Assembly: GCA_009391225.1 (NCBI GenBank)
Contig: VEXC01000002.1
Location: forward strand, 15,639 to 79,638
Reading direction: 5' to 3'
Length of the DNA: 64,000 nucleotides
Origin: SAR202 cluster bacterium AC-647-N09_OGT_505m
GTDB taxonomy: Bacteria > Chloroflexota > Dehalococcoidia > UBA2985
The position numbers and the translations under genes are program-made. Below are positions 36,464 to 45,589 of the stretch, one piece after another. Every line of letters begins with the position of its first letter. The first letter of the stretch is position 1. The notes under the pieces are model-generated. The model saw nothing but the letters and a program-made list of their open reading frames with translations. It was not told the origin of the DNA and ran no database searches.

Positions 36464-36923
36464 AGGTGGCGAGATTCAGCCAGTAAGGCTGTCTAGACCT
36501 GTTTGGTTCTTGCTCTATAGGACTCTTGGTAAGTTAGTCAAACCCACGTGGCATGTTCTTGAACTGAAACAAGAACCATAGGACGCAACGATCGCCATTG
36601 TACCAAATCCCCTATGAAACTCATAGTTCCCGTGGGATCCTACCACCATTATAATCATAATCCGTCAGTGAGATATTGCAAATCAGGGGGCAGTTGTAGA
36701 AGGCACGGGCGAGGCGGATATGAGGGTGCTATTGTAGGATAATTAGAATGGTTCATGGGAGTTTTTTGGGGGTTCACTCCAAGTGGCATTCTCGGATTCA
36801 CTGGTGCGATGATTGTGTTGTGGTTTACGGGTCGGTGTTCAGGCGCGGGAAACACAATTGGGGTAGTATTGGCTCTCTCAGTCCTTGTCGAAGAAGATCT
36901 TATTCCCCTGCTACCTAAATCGT
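36464..36923. other. 460-bp spacer with a promoter-like repeat unit
   Basis: At 36642-36670, read on the minus strand, is CTGACGGATTATGATTATAATGGTGG-like sequence (here given by parts: CTGACGG, TTATAATGGTGG), a diverged cassette copy directed toward the MFS gene at 36463. A hydrophobic plus-strand frame (36755-36976) overlaps the MMPL gene end and is not convincing. Confidence 0.4.
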
Positions 36924-39323
36924 TTACGGTGGTGAAGTTGGCGGTAGACTGTCCGGCGATTTTCCTTCGATACTGACGTTGGGAATCCAATTCAACGCTG
37001 CAGGAAAGTACCAGCTACTCTTGCCCAGAATGCGTAGCACGGATGGAACCAACAGAGACCGTACTATGGTTGCATCCAGCAGTATTGCAGCACCTAGTCC
37101 GAAGCCCATGGACTGGAAGAAAGCGATATCTCCCAGAGCGAAGCCACCGAACACCGCGACCATGATGAGGGCCGCTCCGGTGATAATTCGGGCCGTTGTC
37201 CGCAGTCCGAACGCCACTGAGTCGGCGTGGTTTCCAGTCTCGTCGTAGTGCTCCTTGATTCTGCTGAGCATGAACACGTGATAGTCCATGGATAGTCCAA
37301 AGAGGATGGAGAACATGAATAGCGGTAGCCAGAATTCCAACTGGTCGACCTTCTGGAACCCGAACGCATCTATCAGGAATCCCTTTTGGAAGACCAAGAC
37401 TACTAGCCCGTAGGCAGCCCCCACGGAAAGCAGGTTCATGAAGATCGAGGCGATTGGGATCACGATGGAGCGGAATGCTAGTAACAGAAGAAAGAAGCTC
37501 AAGCCTAGAACGGCGCCGAACACCCTGGGTGTGTAGTCGTCTGTAATCTTGACTGAGTCCACAATCTCAGCTGAGGCTCCACCAACCAGTGCAATATAAT
37601 CAGAGGAGGGCACGCCTGCGAAGGCTTCTGGTATGATCTCTTCTCGGATGCGCCTTATCGTGTTGAGAGCAGCCTGAGCAAAGGGGTCGCCCGGGACCGC
37701 CGCGTCCAAGACGGCTAGGTTCATACCGGGCTCTACTCTCACATGCGGTGGCTGGAGTCCTGGATCCGCCGCCATCAGGGATTCGAGCTTGTCCACAGCT
37801 TCCTGGATGTGTGGAGAGTCCACGTTGCCATCGATGACCACACGGGCAGGGGAGTCGCTACCGAACCCATATTTTTCATTCAGCACCTCGAACGCCTGCT
37901 TAGTCGGTTCCTCATCGGGCAATACAGAAATCCCGCTCGTGCCCTTTAAGAGGTCGAAGAATGGAACAATTAGCGTTCCAAGTATAATGACGGCGATGAG
38001 CAGGCTGATGATGGGCTTACGCATAACGGCCCAGGTGATTGTATCCCAAAATCCTCGTCGTTGGAGATTTCGAGATGGCAGCTTAGGAGACAGCAGTGGT
38101 ATGGATATCCCGAAGAAGCGCCGGAGAAGCGCCGCCACAATGAGCAAACCAATGACGATGGCCGCCACAATCATTATTCTTCCAGCCTCAGTTCTGTTTG
38201 GAATAATAGCGATTCCGACTATGAACAGGATTGTGAGTGGGATTGCCGGCACACGCACGCCGTTCACCCGATCGCCTAGAATGCCGATGAGAGCCGGCAA
38301 AAGTGTGAGGCACGTGAGCACCGCAACGAACACAACCAAGATGGAACCGACGCCAAAAGCTATGAACGTACGTTCCGGTATTAGCAACATGCCGGTTAGT
38401 GCTAGGACCACGGTACCGCCGCTGAAGAAAACGGCGCGGCTAGCCGTGCCTCCGGCCTTTGCGATAGCATCGCTCTTGTTCAGCCCGTTGTCTCGTTCTT
38501 CCCTGTACCGCGACAGCACAAAGAGGGAATAGTCTATTCCGACTGCTAGTCCCATCATCGTAATAATGTTTGGCACGAACTCGTTCAACTCTATGAACTG
38601 GCCTATGATGCCCGTAAGACCAATAGCGGTGAATACCGACACGATAGCCAGGACAATGGGGACAAGTCCCGCAATCACGGCGCCAAATACCAGTGCTAGG
38701 ATAACCAGGGCGACTCCAATGCCGATGGATTCGCCGACGAGCAGGTCCTCTTCCGCCAGCTCGGAGAAAGCTGCATTGATACTTGAGTCTCCAAACACCA
38801 GCACACGGAATCCGTCGCGGCTGAACTCCGCCGCGGTGTCGGTCAAGAGGGCTATATGGGCATCCTGGTCCTCGAATATCTGAAGGCGGAACAGGTTAGT
38901 GGTTTCGTCCAGAGAGGTTGTTGGTTCGTAGTCATTGAAACTGCCGACTATGAGAGAATCAGCGTCATCATATAGCCTCTTGCTAAATTGCTGAGAATGT
39001 TCTACGAAAGCTGGATCATTGGCCGGAATCGATTCGGAAGTTATGAGGATGAACTCTGTTAGTGTGAGTCGGCCTCCATCTGCATCCTCTTGGCCGCCTG
39101 GTTGTGATCTATTCGAATCCAGGGGCTCAAAACGCTCGTCGATTAGGTTTTGCGCCCTCTCAAATTCAAGGGTCTGCGTTGGGCCGCCCGTGCCATCTAG
39201 GGCGCTTTCTACAAGGGTGGAGGATAAGGCGTATGCTCCTACCAGGACTAAAAGCCATGCTAGGACTGTCCACCAGGGGTGCTTGCTGCTGGACCTAGCC
39301 AGAGATTCGGTGGAAAGGTTCAC
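36924..39323 (-). CDS. MMPL/RND-family exporter
   Basis: This large (799 aa) membrane protein of the MmpL/HAE2 type exports lipids or hydrophobic compounds using proton motive force. Each half has one long helix, a large extracytoplasmic domain, then a bundle of helices. The proton-relay Asp/Tyr sites appear as GLAVGIDYSLFVLSRYREE in the first half and FGLSMDYHVFMLSRIKE in the second. The first helix is near the N-terminus (WWTVLAWLLVLVGAYAL). The start is GTG 39323. No adaptor or outer-membrane partner is encoded nearby, as expected for a monoderm-like envelope. Confidence 0.92.
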   Translation of the reverse strand: MNLSTESLARSSSKHPWWTVLAWLLVLVGAYALSSTLVESALDGTGGPTQTLEFERAQNLIDERFEPLDSNRSQPGGQEDADGGRLTLTEFILITSESIPANDPAFVEHSQQFSKRLYDDADSLIVGSFNDYEPTTSLDETTNLFRLQIFEDQDAHIALLTDTAAEFSRDGFRVLVFGDSSINAAFSELAEEDLLVGESIGIGVALVILALVFGAVIAGLVPIVLAIVSVFTAIGLTGIIGQFIELNEFVPNIITMMGLAVGIDYSLFVLSRYREERDNGLNKSDAIAKAGGTASRAVFFSGGTVVLALTGMLLIPERTFIAFGVGSILVVFVAVLTCLTLLPALIGILGDRVNGVRVPAIPLTILFIVGIAIIPNRTEAGRIMIVAAIVIGLLIVAALLRRFFGISIPLLSPKLPSRNLQRRGFWDTITWAVMRKPIISLLIAVIILGTLIVPFFDLLKGTSGISVLPDEEPTKQAFEVLNEKYGFGSDSPARVVIDGNVDSPHIQEAVDKLESLMAADPGLQPPHVRVEPGMNLAVLDAAVPGDPFAQAALNTIRRIREEIIPEAFAGVPSSDYIALVGGASAEIVDSVKITDDYTPRVFGAVLGLSFFLLLLAFRSIVIPIASIFMNLLSVGAAYGLVVLVFQKGFLIDAFGFQKVDQLEFWLPLFMFSILFGLSMDYHVFMLSRIKEHYDETGNHADSVAFGLRTTARIITGAALIMVAVFGGFALGDIAFFQSMGFGLGAAILLDATIVRSLLVPSVLRILGKSSWYFPAALNWIPNVSIEGKSPDSLPPTSPP

Positions 39324-39704
39324 GCTGCATTTACCTCCATGCCAAATCTGTTGACTCTGATGACGGACAGTGTTGCACTATGCTTACTAGCTCGACCAAA
39401 TAGTTGATTGGCACATCGGTCTGCGATAGCCAGTAGTGAAGCGTATAATCCTACATCTTCTAGGCATAGGCATATCTCATCCTGTATTTCACGGTGACAT
39501 TTGCGGAGCCATGAGGTATGTGGACTAGAAGAGGTTTTCGATCTATTGAGGCCGATGGACAAAACACCTCGTAATTCGTGCGGTGGTCTTTCTAGGATAC
39601 CAAACTTTCTCATGGATTTGGAATGAGGTGGTACTGCGTGGCCTCTACACGGGATCATCCTCCAGATTATACTCCTTCGTTGGTATCCTATATATGAGGG
39701 AGGA

Positions 39705-39812
39705 TTATGTAAGGCAAGGGCCATGCAACTGCGTGGTAGTGGGCGGGCCATAGGCCATCGGCACGATAAGTGCTGCCAGTATAAGCAATAGTGGTATGGC
39801 CTTAAGCTTAAT
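39705..39812 (-). pseudogene. Orphan lipoprotein-type signal peptide remnant
   Basis: Behind a promoter-like cassette (39847-39880) is a frame that reads IKLKAIPLLLILAALIVPMA then YGPPTTTQ and stops at 39705. It matches the KLKS-type leader found at 50004, 54735 and 62435 but has ATT where they have ATG and lacks the lipobox Cys (Tyr instead). It is best read as a decayed lipoprotein start with the mature part lost. Confidence 0.5.
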
Positions 39813-39846
39813 CTCAATGCCCAATTAGTGCTCCTAGTCTCACGGA

Positions 39847-39880
39847 GACCACCACATTATAACCTGTCAGTGGTTTGGCA
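39847..39880 (-). promoter_or_regulatory. Promoter-like repeat cassette (family A)
   Basis: On the minus strand this reads CCACTGACAGGTTATAATGT followed by GGTGG. TATAAT is a perfect -10, and the flank matches copies at 51254, 54751, 56301 and 62455. It precedes the signal-peptide remnant at 39812. Confidence 0.55.
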
Positions 39881-39922
39881 CAAACTGGTGGACGTAACCT
39901 AAAATGAAGGACAATATTTGAG

Positions 39923-40063
39923 CTACTGCCTCAGGTCGTACTCTTTGAACCACAGGAGAATTCCATCGTGTAGGCTAACCTGACACCGGACATAGCCATA
40001 CTCTATGGCTCGGTCTACTGGCTCCTCGCGAATAGGTTGGCCAAGGATCACCAGTGAATCCAT
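39923..40063 (-). CDS. Possible 46-aa protein downstream of hydrolase
   Basis: ATG 40063 begins six bases after the stop of the upstream alpha/beta hydrolase gene, so translation could be coupled. The product reads MDSLVILGQPIREEPVDRAI and later EYGYVRCQVSLHDGILLWF-like, ending KEYDLRQ. Amino-acid usage is protein-like, with a single Cys and a C-terminal charged tail. There is no ribosome binding site of its own. I do not recognise a family. Confidence 0.45.
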   Translation of the reverse strand: MDSLVILGQPIREEPVDRAIEYGYVRCQVSLHDGILLWFKEYDLRQ

Positions 40064-40069
40064 ACTGGG

Positions 40070-40927
40070 CTAAGATTTGGAGACTTTGGCTTCCTCAAGA
40101 CGTGTCAAGAACGGTAAGTACACAGATGCCATTCGCTCGTATCCCAGATCCCGGAACTTTGCCTGATCCTGCCCAATTTGGGTGTCCCTTTCCTGAGTAG
40201 ACCAGATTGGCTCGTAGAGTTCCGAATTGAGGAGTATGCGGTGCAGGTTTTCGCCCACCTCCCTGGGATGAACCTCGTCATTCCCTGGAATTATGGCGGT
40301 TGGCGCCTGAATCGCTTGCAGTTGGGCCTCTGTTGCCCCAACTACAGGCCTCTCGGCAGTGAAGAATGCATGCCATCGCAGCATCACGCTGATGAACTCC
40401 TGAGGATCCATTGCTAGCAGTCTCTCTCGGTTAGAGGGATTCTGCTGGATACGCTCCGCGAAGAACTCGCTCTCGGCTATCCCACTCATGCCTTCCCGCT
40501 TTGCAATCTCCACAAACTGCTCATAATAATTGTAACCTAGTCGCTGTGCAGATACAGGACCACCGACGACATTCCATAGAAGTAGACCCATAACAGACTC
40601 TGGATGGCGTATGGCCACCAGCAATGATATAGGACTGCCGTTAGATCCTCCGCCCACGTATGCGGGGGCGGCGTCCAGTCTTGTCAGCAGATCGTGGAGG
40701 TCATCGGCCCATATCTCATGCTCCGAAAGCTCTCCGCTGATGACGACGTCAGATGCTCCGCAGTTGCGACGGTCGTGGATGATGACACGGTAGTGTATGG
40801 CCAATCTCTCCGCGAGCCCTCGTATGGCCTCCATTCCACCTCTGCCTCCAGAGTTAAGGGCTATGGGCACCCCTGTACCCATCTCCTCGTACCAGATGTC
40901 CACTCCATTTATCAGCAGACTGGGCAT
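40070..40927 (-). CDS. Alpha/beta hydrolase
   Basis: This alpha/beta hydrolase fold enzyme has 285 aa. The nucleophile elbow is VGGGSNGSPISLL (Gly-Gly-Ser-Asn-Gly). The oxyanion region near the N-terminus is ALNSGGRGGMEAIRG. The acid may be Asp in IIPGNDEVHPREVG, where His also lies close. The frame opens at TTG 40942, but ATG 40927 follows AGGAGG and is the true start. Substrate is unknown. A possible 46-aa gene follows it directly. Confidence 0.87.
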   Translation of the reverse strand: MPSLLINGVDIWYEEMGTGVPIALNSGGRGGMEAIRGLAERLAIHYRVIIHDRRNCGASDVVISGELSEHEIWADDLHDLLTRLDAAPAYVGGGSNGSPISLLVAIRHPESVMGLLLWNVVGGPVSAQRLGYNYYEQFVEIAKREGMSGIAESEFFAERIQQNPSNRERLLAMDPQEFISVMLRWHAFFTAERPVVGATEAQLQAIQAPTAIIPGNDEVHPREVGENLHRILLNSELYEPIWSTQERDTQIGQDQAKFRDLGYERMASVYLPFLTRLEEAKVSKS

Positions 40928-41285
40928 AATGTCCTCCTGCAATCTACATACAATGATAATTATCTAATCGTTCCAAGGTATTCTAATCTAACACCACATT
41001 TTGGTCGAGTTGGGCTTGGGTATAGATCCGGATTTCTTTGAGAACAGTGGAAGGAGAGGTGGTGTCCATGTAGATGGGTTTGTTGGGTGGTAGGTGCGGA
41101 CATCACGCCATGTTTGAAGTGCTTTAGCTTGCTTGCTCATTTCGGAGCCAGAATGGCTCCGAAATGAGGACTCCCTCATCAGTCTGGAGATAGCCCGTAG
41201 GACGAAACCTCATCAGTGATTCCCTGTTAGCAGTGCCAGGGCCTCGCTAACGAGTCGGCTGGAGCTTCTGGCATCTCTCTCAGCA
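40928..41285. other. 358-bp spacer with a strong hairpin
   Basis: The spacer lies between the amidase end and the hydrolase start on the minus strand. It contains the perfect hairpin at 41136-41168, listed separately. No gene or RNA is seen otherwise. Confidence 0.45.
41136..41168. terminator. Perfect 15-bp hairpin downstream of the amidase
   Basis: CTCATTTCGGAGCCA (41136-41150), a GAA loop, and the exact complement at 41154-41168 form a very stable hairpin 118 bp after the amidase stop. No T run follows on the minus strand, so it would be an atypical terminator or an RNA-stability element. Confidence 0.5.
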
Positions 41286-42956
41286 TCACGCTGTACCTCT
41301 GTCGAGAAGAGGTGGTCGGCGGTTGTGCCAGTTCGTCGCCTGTTGATAGGCGTGACCAATGCGGAGGACGGTGCTTTCAGCGAATCGTTTCCCCACGATC
41401 ATCATGCCGATTGGAAGGCCTTCGGTGGTGAAGCCGCACGGGACTGTCAGTGCTGGCTGTCCACTGCGATTGAATGGCCCGGTGTAGCGACCGATTGTCG
41501 TAGTGGGTCCGAGTTCCCGAATCAGGGGAGTAGACTCTCCTGCCTCTCTCCGTGCAGCAGCCTCCGCTTCTGCCCTGGCGTTGGCCGCCTCTGCTGCTTT
41601 AATCAGTGGGGCTACGATTGGGGTAGTCGGCACTACGAAGGCATCGTATGGCTCCAGAGCGCCCTCCAGAGCCACCTGCACTTCGTGTCCTCGTTGCAGA
41701 GTACGCATGTACTCTGCTCCTGAGGTAGCCAGCCCCCGGATTAGGCCGTCATGGTAGCGCTGGCTGAATCGGTTCTTACGCTCCTCCGACAACTCCTCCA
41801 GGTAGAAGGCGCGCTCGACAGTGAAATCTGTGAGAGGGCGCCGTAGGAGGTCTTGCAGCCCCTCGATGTAGATTTCCACCACTGTGGCGCCCAGATCCTT
41901 GAGAACCTGGATGCCAGATTGGACGGCTCTCACCACCTGCGGATCTGGCCCTACACGCACTTCGGTTCCTTGGTCCTCGACTGTAAGCTCAAGCTCCCAA
42001 AAGTGGTTCATAGGCACAGCGATGCGCATTCCCTCAAGGCCATCGTTCAGGTGAACAGTGTAGTCCTCCGTGGGCACAGGTGCGGAGATTGGATTGAGCG
42101 AATCGTAGCCAGCAATCGCGTTGAGGATCAGAGCAGAGTCTTCCACCGTTTTCGTCAGGGGGCCTAGGTGATCGTTAGTCCAGGCAAGGTAGAGGGCGCC
42201 TCGAGTGCTGACTAGGCCAAATGTGGGCTTGAGACCGACGGTTCCGCACAGGGAGGCGGGCATGCGTATAGAGCCGCCAGTGTCGCTCCCAATAGAGGCA
42301 AAGCAGAGGTGACCGGCCACTCCGGCCCCGCTCCCGCCGCTGGAACCACCCGTAATACGCTCAGGATTCCATGGGTTTCGGCTGGCGCCGTAAAATGGGT
42401 TGAGGCTCGTGGAACCTGCCGCCATCTCATGCAGGTTCATCTTCCCCAGCAAGATGGCGCCAGCCTCCCGTAGGCGGCGCCAAACAAATGCGTCCTCCTT
42501 CGGCACCCAGTCTGCCAGCGCGCCCGTTCCACCGGTAGTGAGGACCCCTGCGGTGGCGACCAGGTCCTTCAGAGTCACAGGGATACCGTGCAAAGGCCCA
42601 AGATACCCCCCGCGTTGGATAGCGGTCTCGGCTTCCTTGGCCTGTTCAAGGGCTAGATCAGCAGTCACTGTGATGAAAGCGTTAAGCAGAGGATTCACCC
42701 GTTCGATACGGGCTAGGAGGGCCCGCGTTAGTTCCACTGGGGAGAGATCACCGTCCCGAATGCGTATGGATGCCTCGGCGATGGTCAGGAAGGCAAGATC
42801 TCCTTCAGCCGCTGAGGCAGGCGGGATGCTGGAAACGGTCTCTGGAGGTATTGGCCACTGTTCGGGAATGGGACCTAGGTTTGCAAGTTCCTCAAAGCGG
42901 AAGGGAATTCCACGTCCCAATAGAGGTGTCTGAGAAGAAGGGTTCGGCTCTGTCAT
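41286..42956 (-). CDS. Amidase-signature (AS) family amidase
   Basis: This cytosolic amide hydrolase uses a Ser-cisSer-Lys triad. The Lys lies in LHGIPVTLKDLVATAG, the cis-Ser in the Gly/Ser motif GGSSGGSGAGVAG, and the nucleophile Ser in SIGSDTGGSIRMPASLCG. GLKPTFGLVSTRG follows as usual. Length is 556 aa, longer than many family members, with an N-terminal extension of about 50 residues. GatB and GatC are not adjacent and the GatA-specific features are not obvious. A catabolic amidase is more likely than the tRNA amidotransferase subunit. Confidence 0.92.
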   Translation of the reverse strand: MTEPNPSSQTPLLGRGIPFRFEELANLGPIPEQWPIPPETVSSIPPASAAEGDLAFLTIAEASIRIRDGDLSPVELTRALLARIERVNPLLNAFITVTADLALEQAKEAETAIQRGGYLGPLHGIPVTLKDLVATAGVLTTGGTGALADWVPKEDAFVWRRLREAGAILLGKMNLHEMAAGSTSLNPFYGASRNPWNPERITGGSSGGSGAGVAGHLCFASIGSDTGGSIRMPASLCGTVGLKPTFGLVSTRGALYLAWTNDHLGPLTKTVEDSALILNAIAGYDSLNPISAPVPTEDYTVHLNDGLEGMRIAVPMNHFWELELTVEDQGTEVRVGPDPQVVRAVQSGIQVLKDLGATVVEIYIEGLQDLLRRPLTDFTVERAFYLEELSEERKNRFSQRYHDGLIRGLATSGAEYMRTLQRGHEVQVALEGALEPYDAFVVPTTPIVAPLIKAAEAANARAEAEAAARREAGESTPLIRELGPTTTIGRYTGPFNRSGQPALTVPCGFTTEGLPIGMMIVGKRFAESTVLRIGHAYQQATNWHNRRPPLLDRGTA

Positions 42957-43101
42957 CGATGGCCCCCATTAATGGATTGTTAGTGCTCAATGCCTGGTGA
43001 GTCTGGAAGCGACATTCTGAAACCAATTGTGATACATTAGTCACTCCCAGTGATTCCCAGGTCGGGTTGGAACTCGTGTATGTTACTTGGGAGAAAAGCT
43101 A

Positions 43102-43263
43102 TCATAGATACATCTCTTTATTTATTGGACCACCCATTTCCCCTCTGAATGTATCATTGGGGGGGCGAAGGTACAGCCCAAATGCATAGTTCCAGCGTGC
43201 AAGTAGTACCATGAGTGCTGACAGTGGTAGTAGCAGGAGTAGTGGTGCCGATTGCAGCTTCAT
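43102..43263 (-). pseudogene. Orphan signal-peptide ORF (MKLQS type)
   Basis: A 53-aa frame starts 15 bases after the ABM gene stop. It reads MKLQSAPLLLLLPLSALMVL then LARWNYAFGLYLRPP and ends at a TGA. The first 22 residues are the same kind of leader as at 50004 and 54735, but the lipobox Cys is Arg and the mature part is meaningless. It is probably a decayed lipoprotein start. Confidence 0.5.
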
Positions 43264-43277
43264 CTACTGGTCTAGGC

Positions 43278-43556
43278 TTAGATGATGTAGCGTTCTGTCT
43301 GTGTTGTCCCCGTTCTGAGGGAAGCCAAGCTATTACCCCTCTTTCGATTCAACTCTGAGTGAGCCTCCAGCGCGGCTTCATCTGTCCATCGCTCAAGAAG
43401 CACTAGCTGGTCGGGCCGTTCGGTACTCTGATACAACTCGAACTCTTCACAGCCACTCTCCTGTCGAACCTCTAGGGAGCGAGCATTAAAGGCCTCTATC
43501 AGCTCATCGCGTTTCCCTGGTGCTGCCTCCATCGGTACGATAAGTCTAAGTGCCAT
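43278..43556 (-). CDS. ABM-family (quinol/antibiotic biosynthesis) monooxygenase-like protein
   Basis: This 92-aa dimeric ferredoxin-like barrel protein contains LRLIVPMEAAPGKRDELIEA, then the SGCEEFELYQSTERPDQLVL segment, then LLERWTDEAALEAHSELN, the order seen in ABM/YgiN proteins. These act as cofactor-free monooxygenases or in quinol and reactive-species handling. ATG 43556 follows an AGGAGG. It is convergent with nothing and is followed by a lipoprotein-leader remnant. Confidence 0.88.
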   Translation of the reverse strand: MALRLIVPMEAAPGKRDELIEAFNARSLEVRQESGCEEFELYQSTERPDQLVLLERWTDEAALEAHSELNRKRGNSLASLRTGTTQTERYII

Positions 43557-43752
43557 ATTTTCCTCCTCGCACTACAGCTAATTTCCACAAGGGACCCCCA
43601 GTCTCATGGAACCTTCCCCCGGTACAAGCCGTGGTGTTAGTAATGCTACGCGGTTGTTGCTGTTGTTGTCCTAGACATCTGGCTCTCATAGAATATCCCC
43701 TGAACGGTGGCATCCCCTGCTGTCTACCGTTATCCCATGAGAATCTAATACA

Positions 43753-45126
43753 TCAGCGATGTAGTGTTGGGGCAGTTCGGCCTATAGTCGGTTGGGTATC
43801 TTTAGGATTCCATCTCTGCCGAGGTAATCTTTGTGCAATAAATAGCTCTATCTCCTGCCATTTTTTCATGTCATCTGCCATCAAAAAGGTAATAGACTGC
43901 CCATGTCGACCCATACGGCCAGTGCGCCCTGTACGATGGGTAAAGAGTTGAGGAGAATCAGGTATATCGAAATTAATAACCCTGGCTATCCCTTGGATAT
44001 CAAGTCCACGTGCCGCAACATTGGTCGCCACTAGGACAGGCAACTTGCCAGAACGAAATTTGTCCATCACACGTTCTCTGGCATTTTGACTAAGGTTTCC
44101 CTGAATCGCTTCGGCTTGAAATCCACAATCTGCAAGCTGTGCAGCAAGCTTTTTCACGCCATGTTTCGTACGTCCAAATACCAGTGTAGGGCCAGACTGT
44201 TGGGATATCAGTGCCTTCAGGGCCATAAGCTTATCGGCTTTGTTAATTTCATAGACTATATGCTCTATGTCGGGAGGTGTGTGTAGGTTGGAATCTACTG
44301 CCACGGTCTTTGGATTCCTAAGGTGCTTTTGAGCTGTCTTTGTGATCCAGCTAGGCAAGGTAGCAGAAAAAAGCATGGTCTGTCTGGCTCTAGGTGTCGC
44401 CGATATGATTTGCTCAACGTCTTGGGCCATGCCCATATCGAGCATTTCATCAGCCTCGTCAAGAACCAGCATCTTCAGATGTTTAGGCACTAGATTCCCT
44501 TGCCTTATATGATCTAGCATACGTCCCGGCGTTCCGATAACTATTTGGGGGCCGCGATGGAGCATTCTCTTCTCTGGATCCATGGAGTGACCTCCATAGG
44601 TAAGAGTAACGGTCAGGGAACGCCTGTCTGCTAGTGGCCTCACAACGTCGGCGATTTGGATAGCAAGTTCCCGTGTCGGAGCTAAAATTATCGCCTGAAC
44701 AGTTCTAGCACTAGGATCAGACCTTTCTATTATTGGAATGGCAAAGGCGAGGGTCTTTCCAGAACCAGTCCTGGCTTGTCCTATGATGTCATGACCATTC
44801 TGTAGCAGTGGAATGGCCGTCTCTTGAATTGGTGTGGGAACACTGATGCCCATCTTGGCAATAGAAACTCTTGTAGTGGTCATCAGGTTAATCCCTGGAA
44901 AAATGGCTGAATGTTTTTCCTCTTCCTCTTTCAGGAATCTCTTCGATAGCAAACCGTTCTGTTTACGCAGTCTGAAACAATCGGAACAGTAAATATCCTT
45001 GCCTGCAATTGGTACGAAGGGGACAAGCGCTGCTTCCCCGCAAGATATACAGACTGCTTTGTAGGTGGCTTGCCGTGATTCGTTGTGGGGTGAACTTTGT
45101 GGTGTCCCGGGTTTTTCCGCTAGCAT
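43753..45126 (-). CDS. DEAD-box RNA helicase with N-terminal zinc ribbon
   Basis: This RNA helicase unwinds structured RNA in the cytosol. From N to C it has a four-Cys zinc ribbon (CISCGEAALVPFVP then IYCSDCFRL, residues about 20-45), a Q motif with PTPIQ, motif I ARTGSGKT, PTRELA, TPGRML, DEADEMLDMG, SAT, and in domain 2 the RGLD and HRTGRTGRMG motifs. An open frame to TTG 45276 exists. ATG 45126 (MLAEKPGTPQ) with AGGAG upstream is preferred, giving 457 aa. Base composition is somewhat AT-richer than the first part of the window. Confidence 0.9.
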   Translation of the reverse strand: MLAEKPGTPQSSPHNESRQATYKAVCISCGEAALVPFVPIAGKDIYCSDCFRLRKQNGLLSKRFLKEEEEKHSAIFPGINLMTTTRVSIAKMGISVPTPIQETAIPLLQNGHDIIGQARTGSGKTLAFAIPIIERSDPSARTVQAIILAPTRELAIQIADVVRPLADRRSLTVTLTYGGHSMDPEKRMLHRGPQIVIGTPGRMLDHIRQGNLVPKHLKMLVLDEADEMLDMGMAQDVEQIISATPRARQTMLFSATLPSWITKTAQKHLRNPKTVAVDSNLHTPPDIEHIVYEINKADKLMALKALISQQSGPTLVFGRTKHGVKKLAAQLADCGFQAEAIQGNLSQNARERVMDKFRSGKLPVLVATNVAARGLDIQGIARVINFDIPDSPQLFTHRTGRTGRMGRHGQSITFLMADDMKKWQEIELFIAQRLPRQRWNPKDTQPTIGRTAPTLHR

Positions 45127-45459
45127 AAACGCGCGCACTCCTAGTGTATGAATGTTCGGGACATAATGGTCAGCGCGACGCAAGTAGCGGGGATGGTGGA
45201 AAGTAGCGAATGAGTGCCAGCCTCTGCCGAAACCCAGCCTTTTTAGCAGGCTGCCTAAACTGTACCGTTGCGGCAATCATATCAGTAACATGCCTGTTAT
45301 GCAAGTTTCTGTCAAATTGATCAGCAGCATTGATACTAATCCAGCACCCATATACTGGTGTAAAGGCTTACCTAAACTCGATACTCCTAGTTCAGATAAG
45401 CCCAAAAGCAACCGATGAGTGCCTCACTGTCTGCAAGAAGGTGAGGAGTGGAAGATAAT
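45127..45459. other. Spacer before an AT-rich segment
   Basis: This is the divergent region between the DEAD-box gene and a broken lipoprotein start. No gene or strong repeat is seen. GGTGAGGAGTGG near 45440-45451 is a ribosome binding site for the leader at 45460. Confidence 0.4.
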
Positions 45460-45589
45460 ATGAAGCTAAAGTCTATATCGCTACCCCTGCTACATGGCGA
45501 CACTCATGCTTCTGGTAGGATGTAGCGAAGACAACGATATGGATATGGAAAGGCATTTACAAATGAGAATGATAATTGGCGGTGTTTAA
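45460..45589 (+). pseudogene. Frameshifted small lipoprotein (MKLKS leader)
   Basis: ATG 45460 with GAGGAG upstream begins MKLKSISLPLL. After a one-base shift (around 45491-45494) the frame continues MATLMLLVGCSEDNDMDMER, giving a perfect lipobox LVGC. Together they form one lipoprotein signal peptide plus a short tail ending at 45589, overlapping the start of the SDR gene. It belongs to the KLKS leader family of this region. Confidence 0.6.

Noticed and set aside
36755..36976. 73-aa hydrophobic plus-strand frame
   Set aside because: It overlaps the conserved end of the MMPL gene and has no clear ribosome binding site.
39320..39817. 165-aa minus-strand frame before the MMPL gene
   Set aside because: Its start coincides with the leader remnant in the wrong frame, and the rest is His/Arg/Cys-rich without a family.
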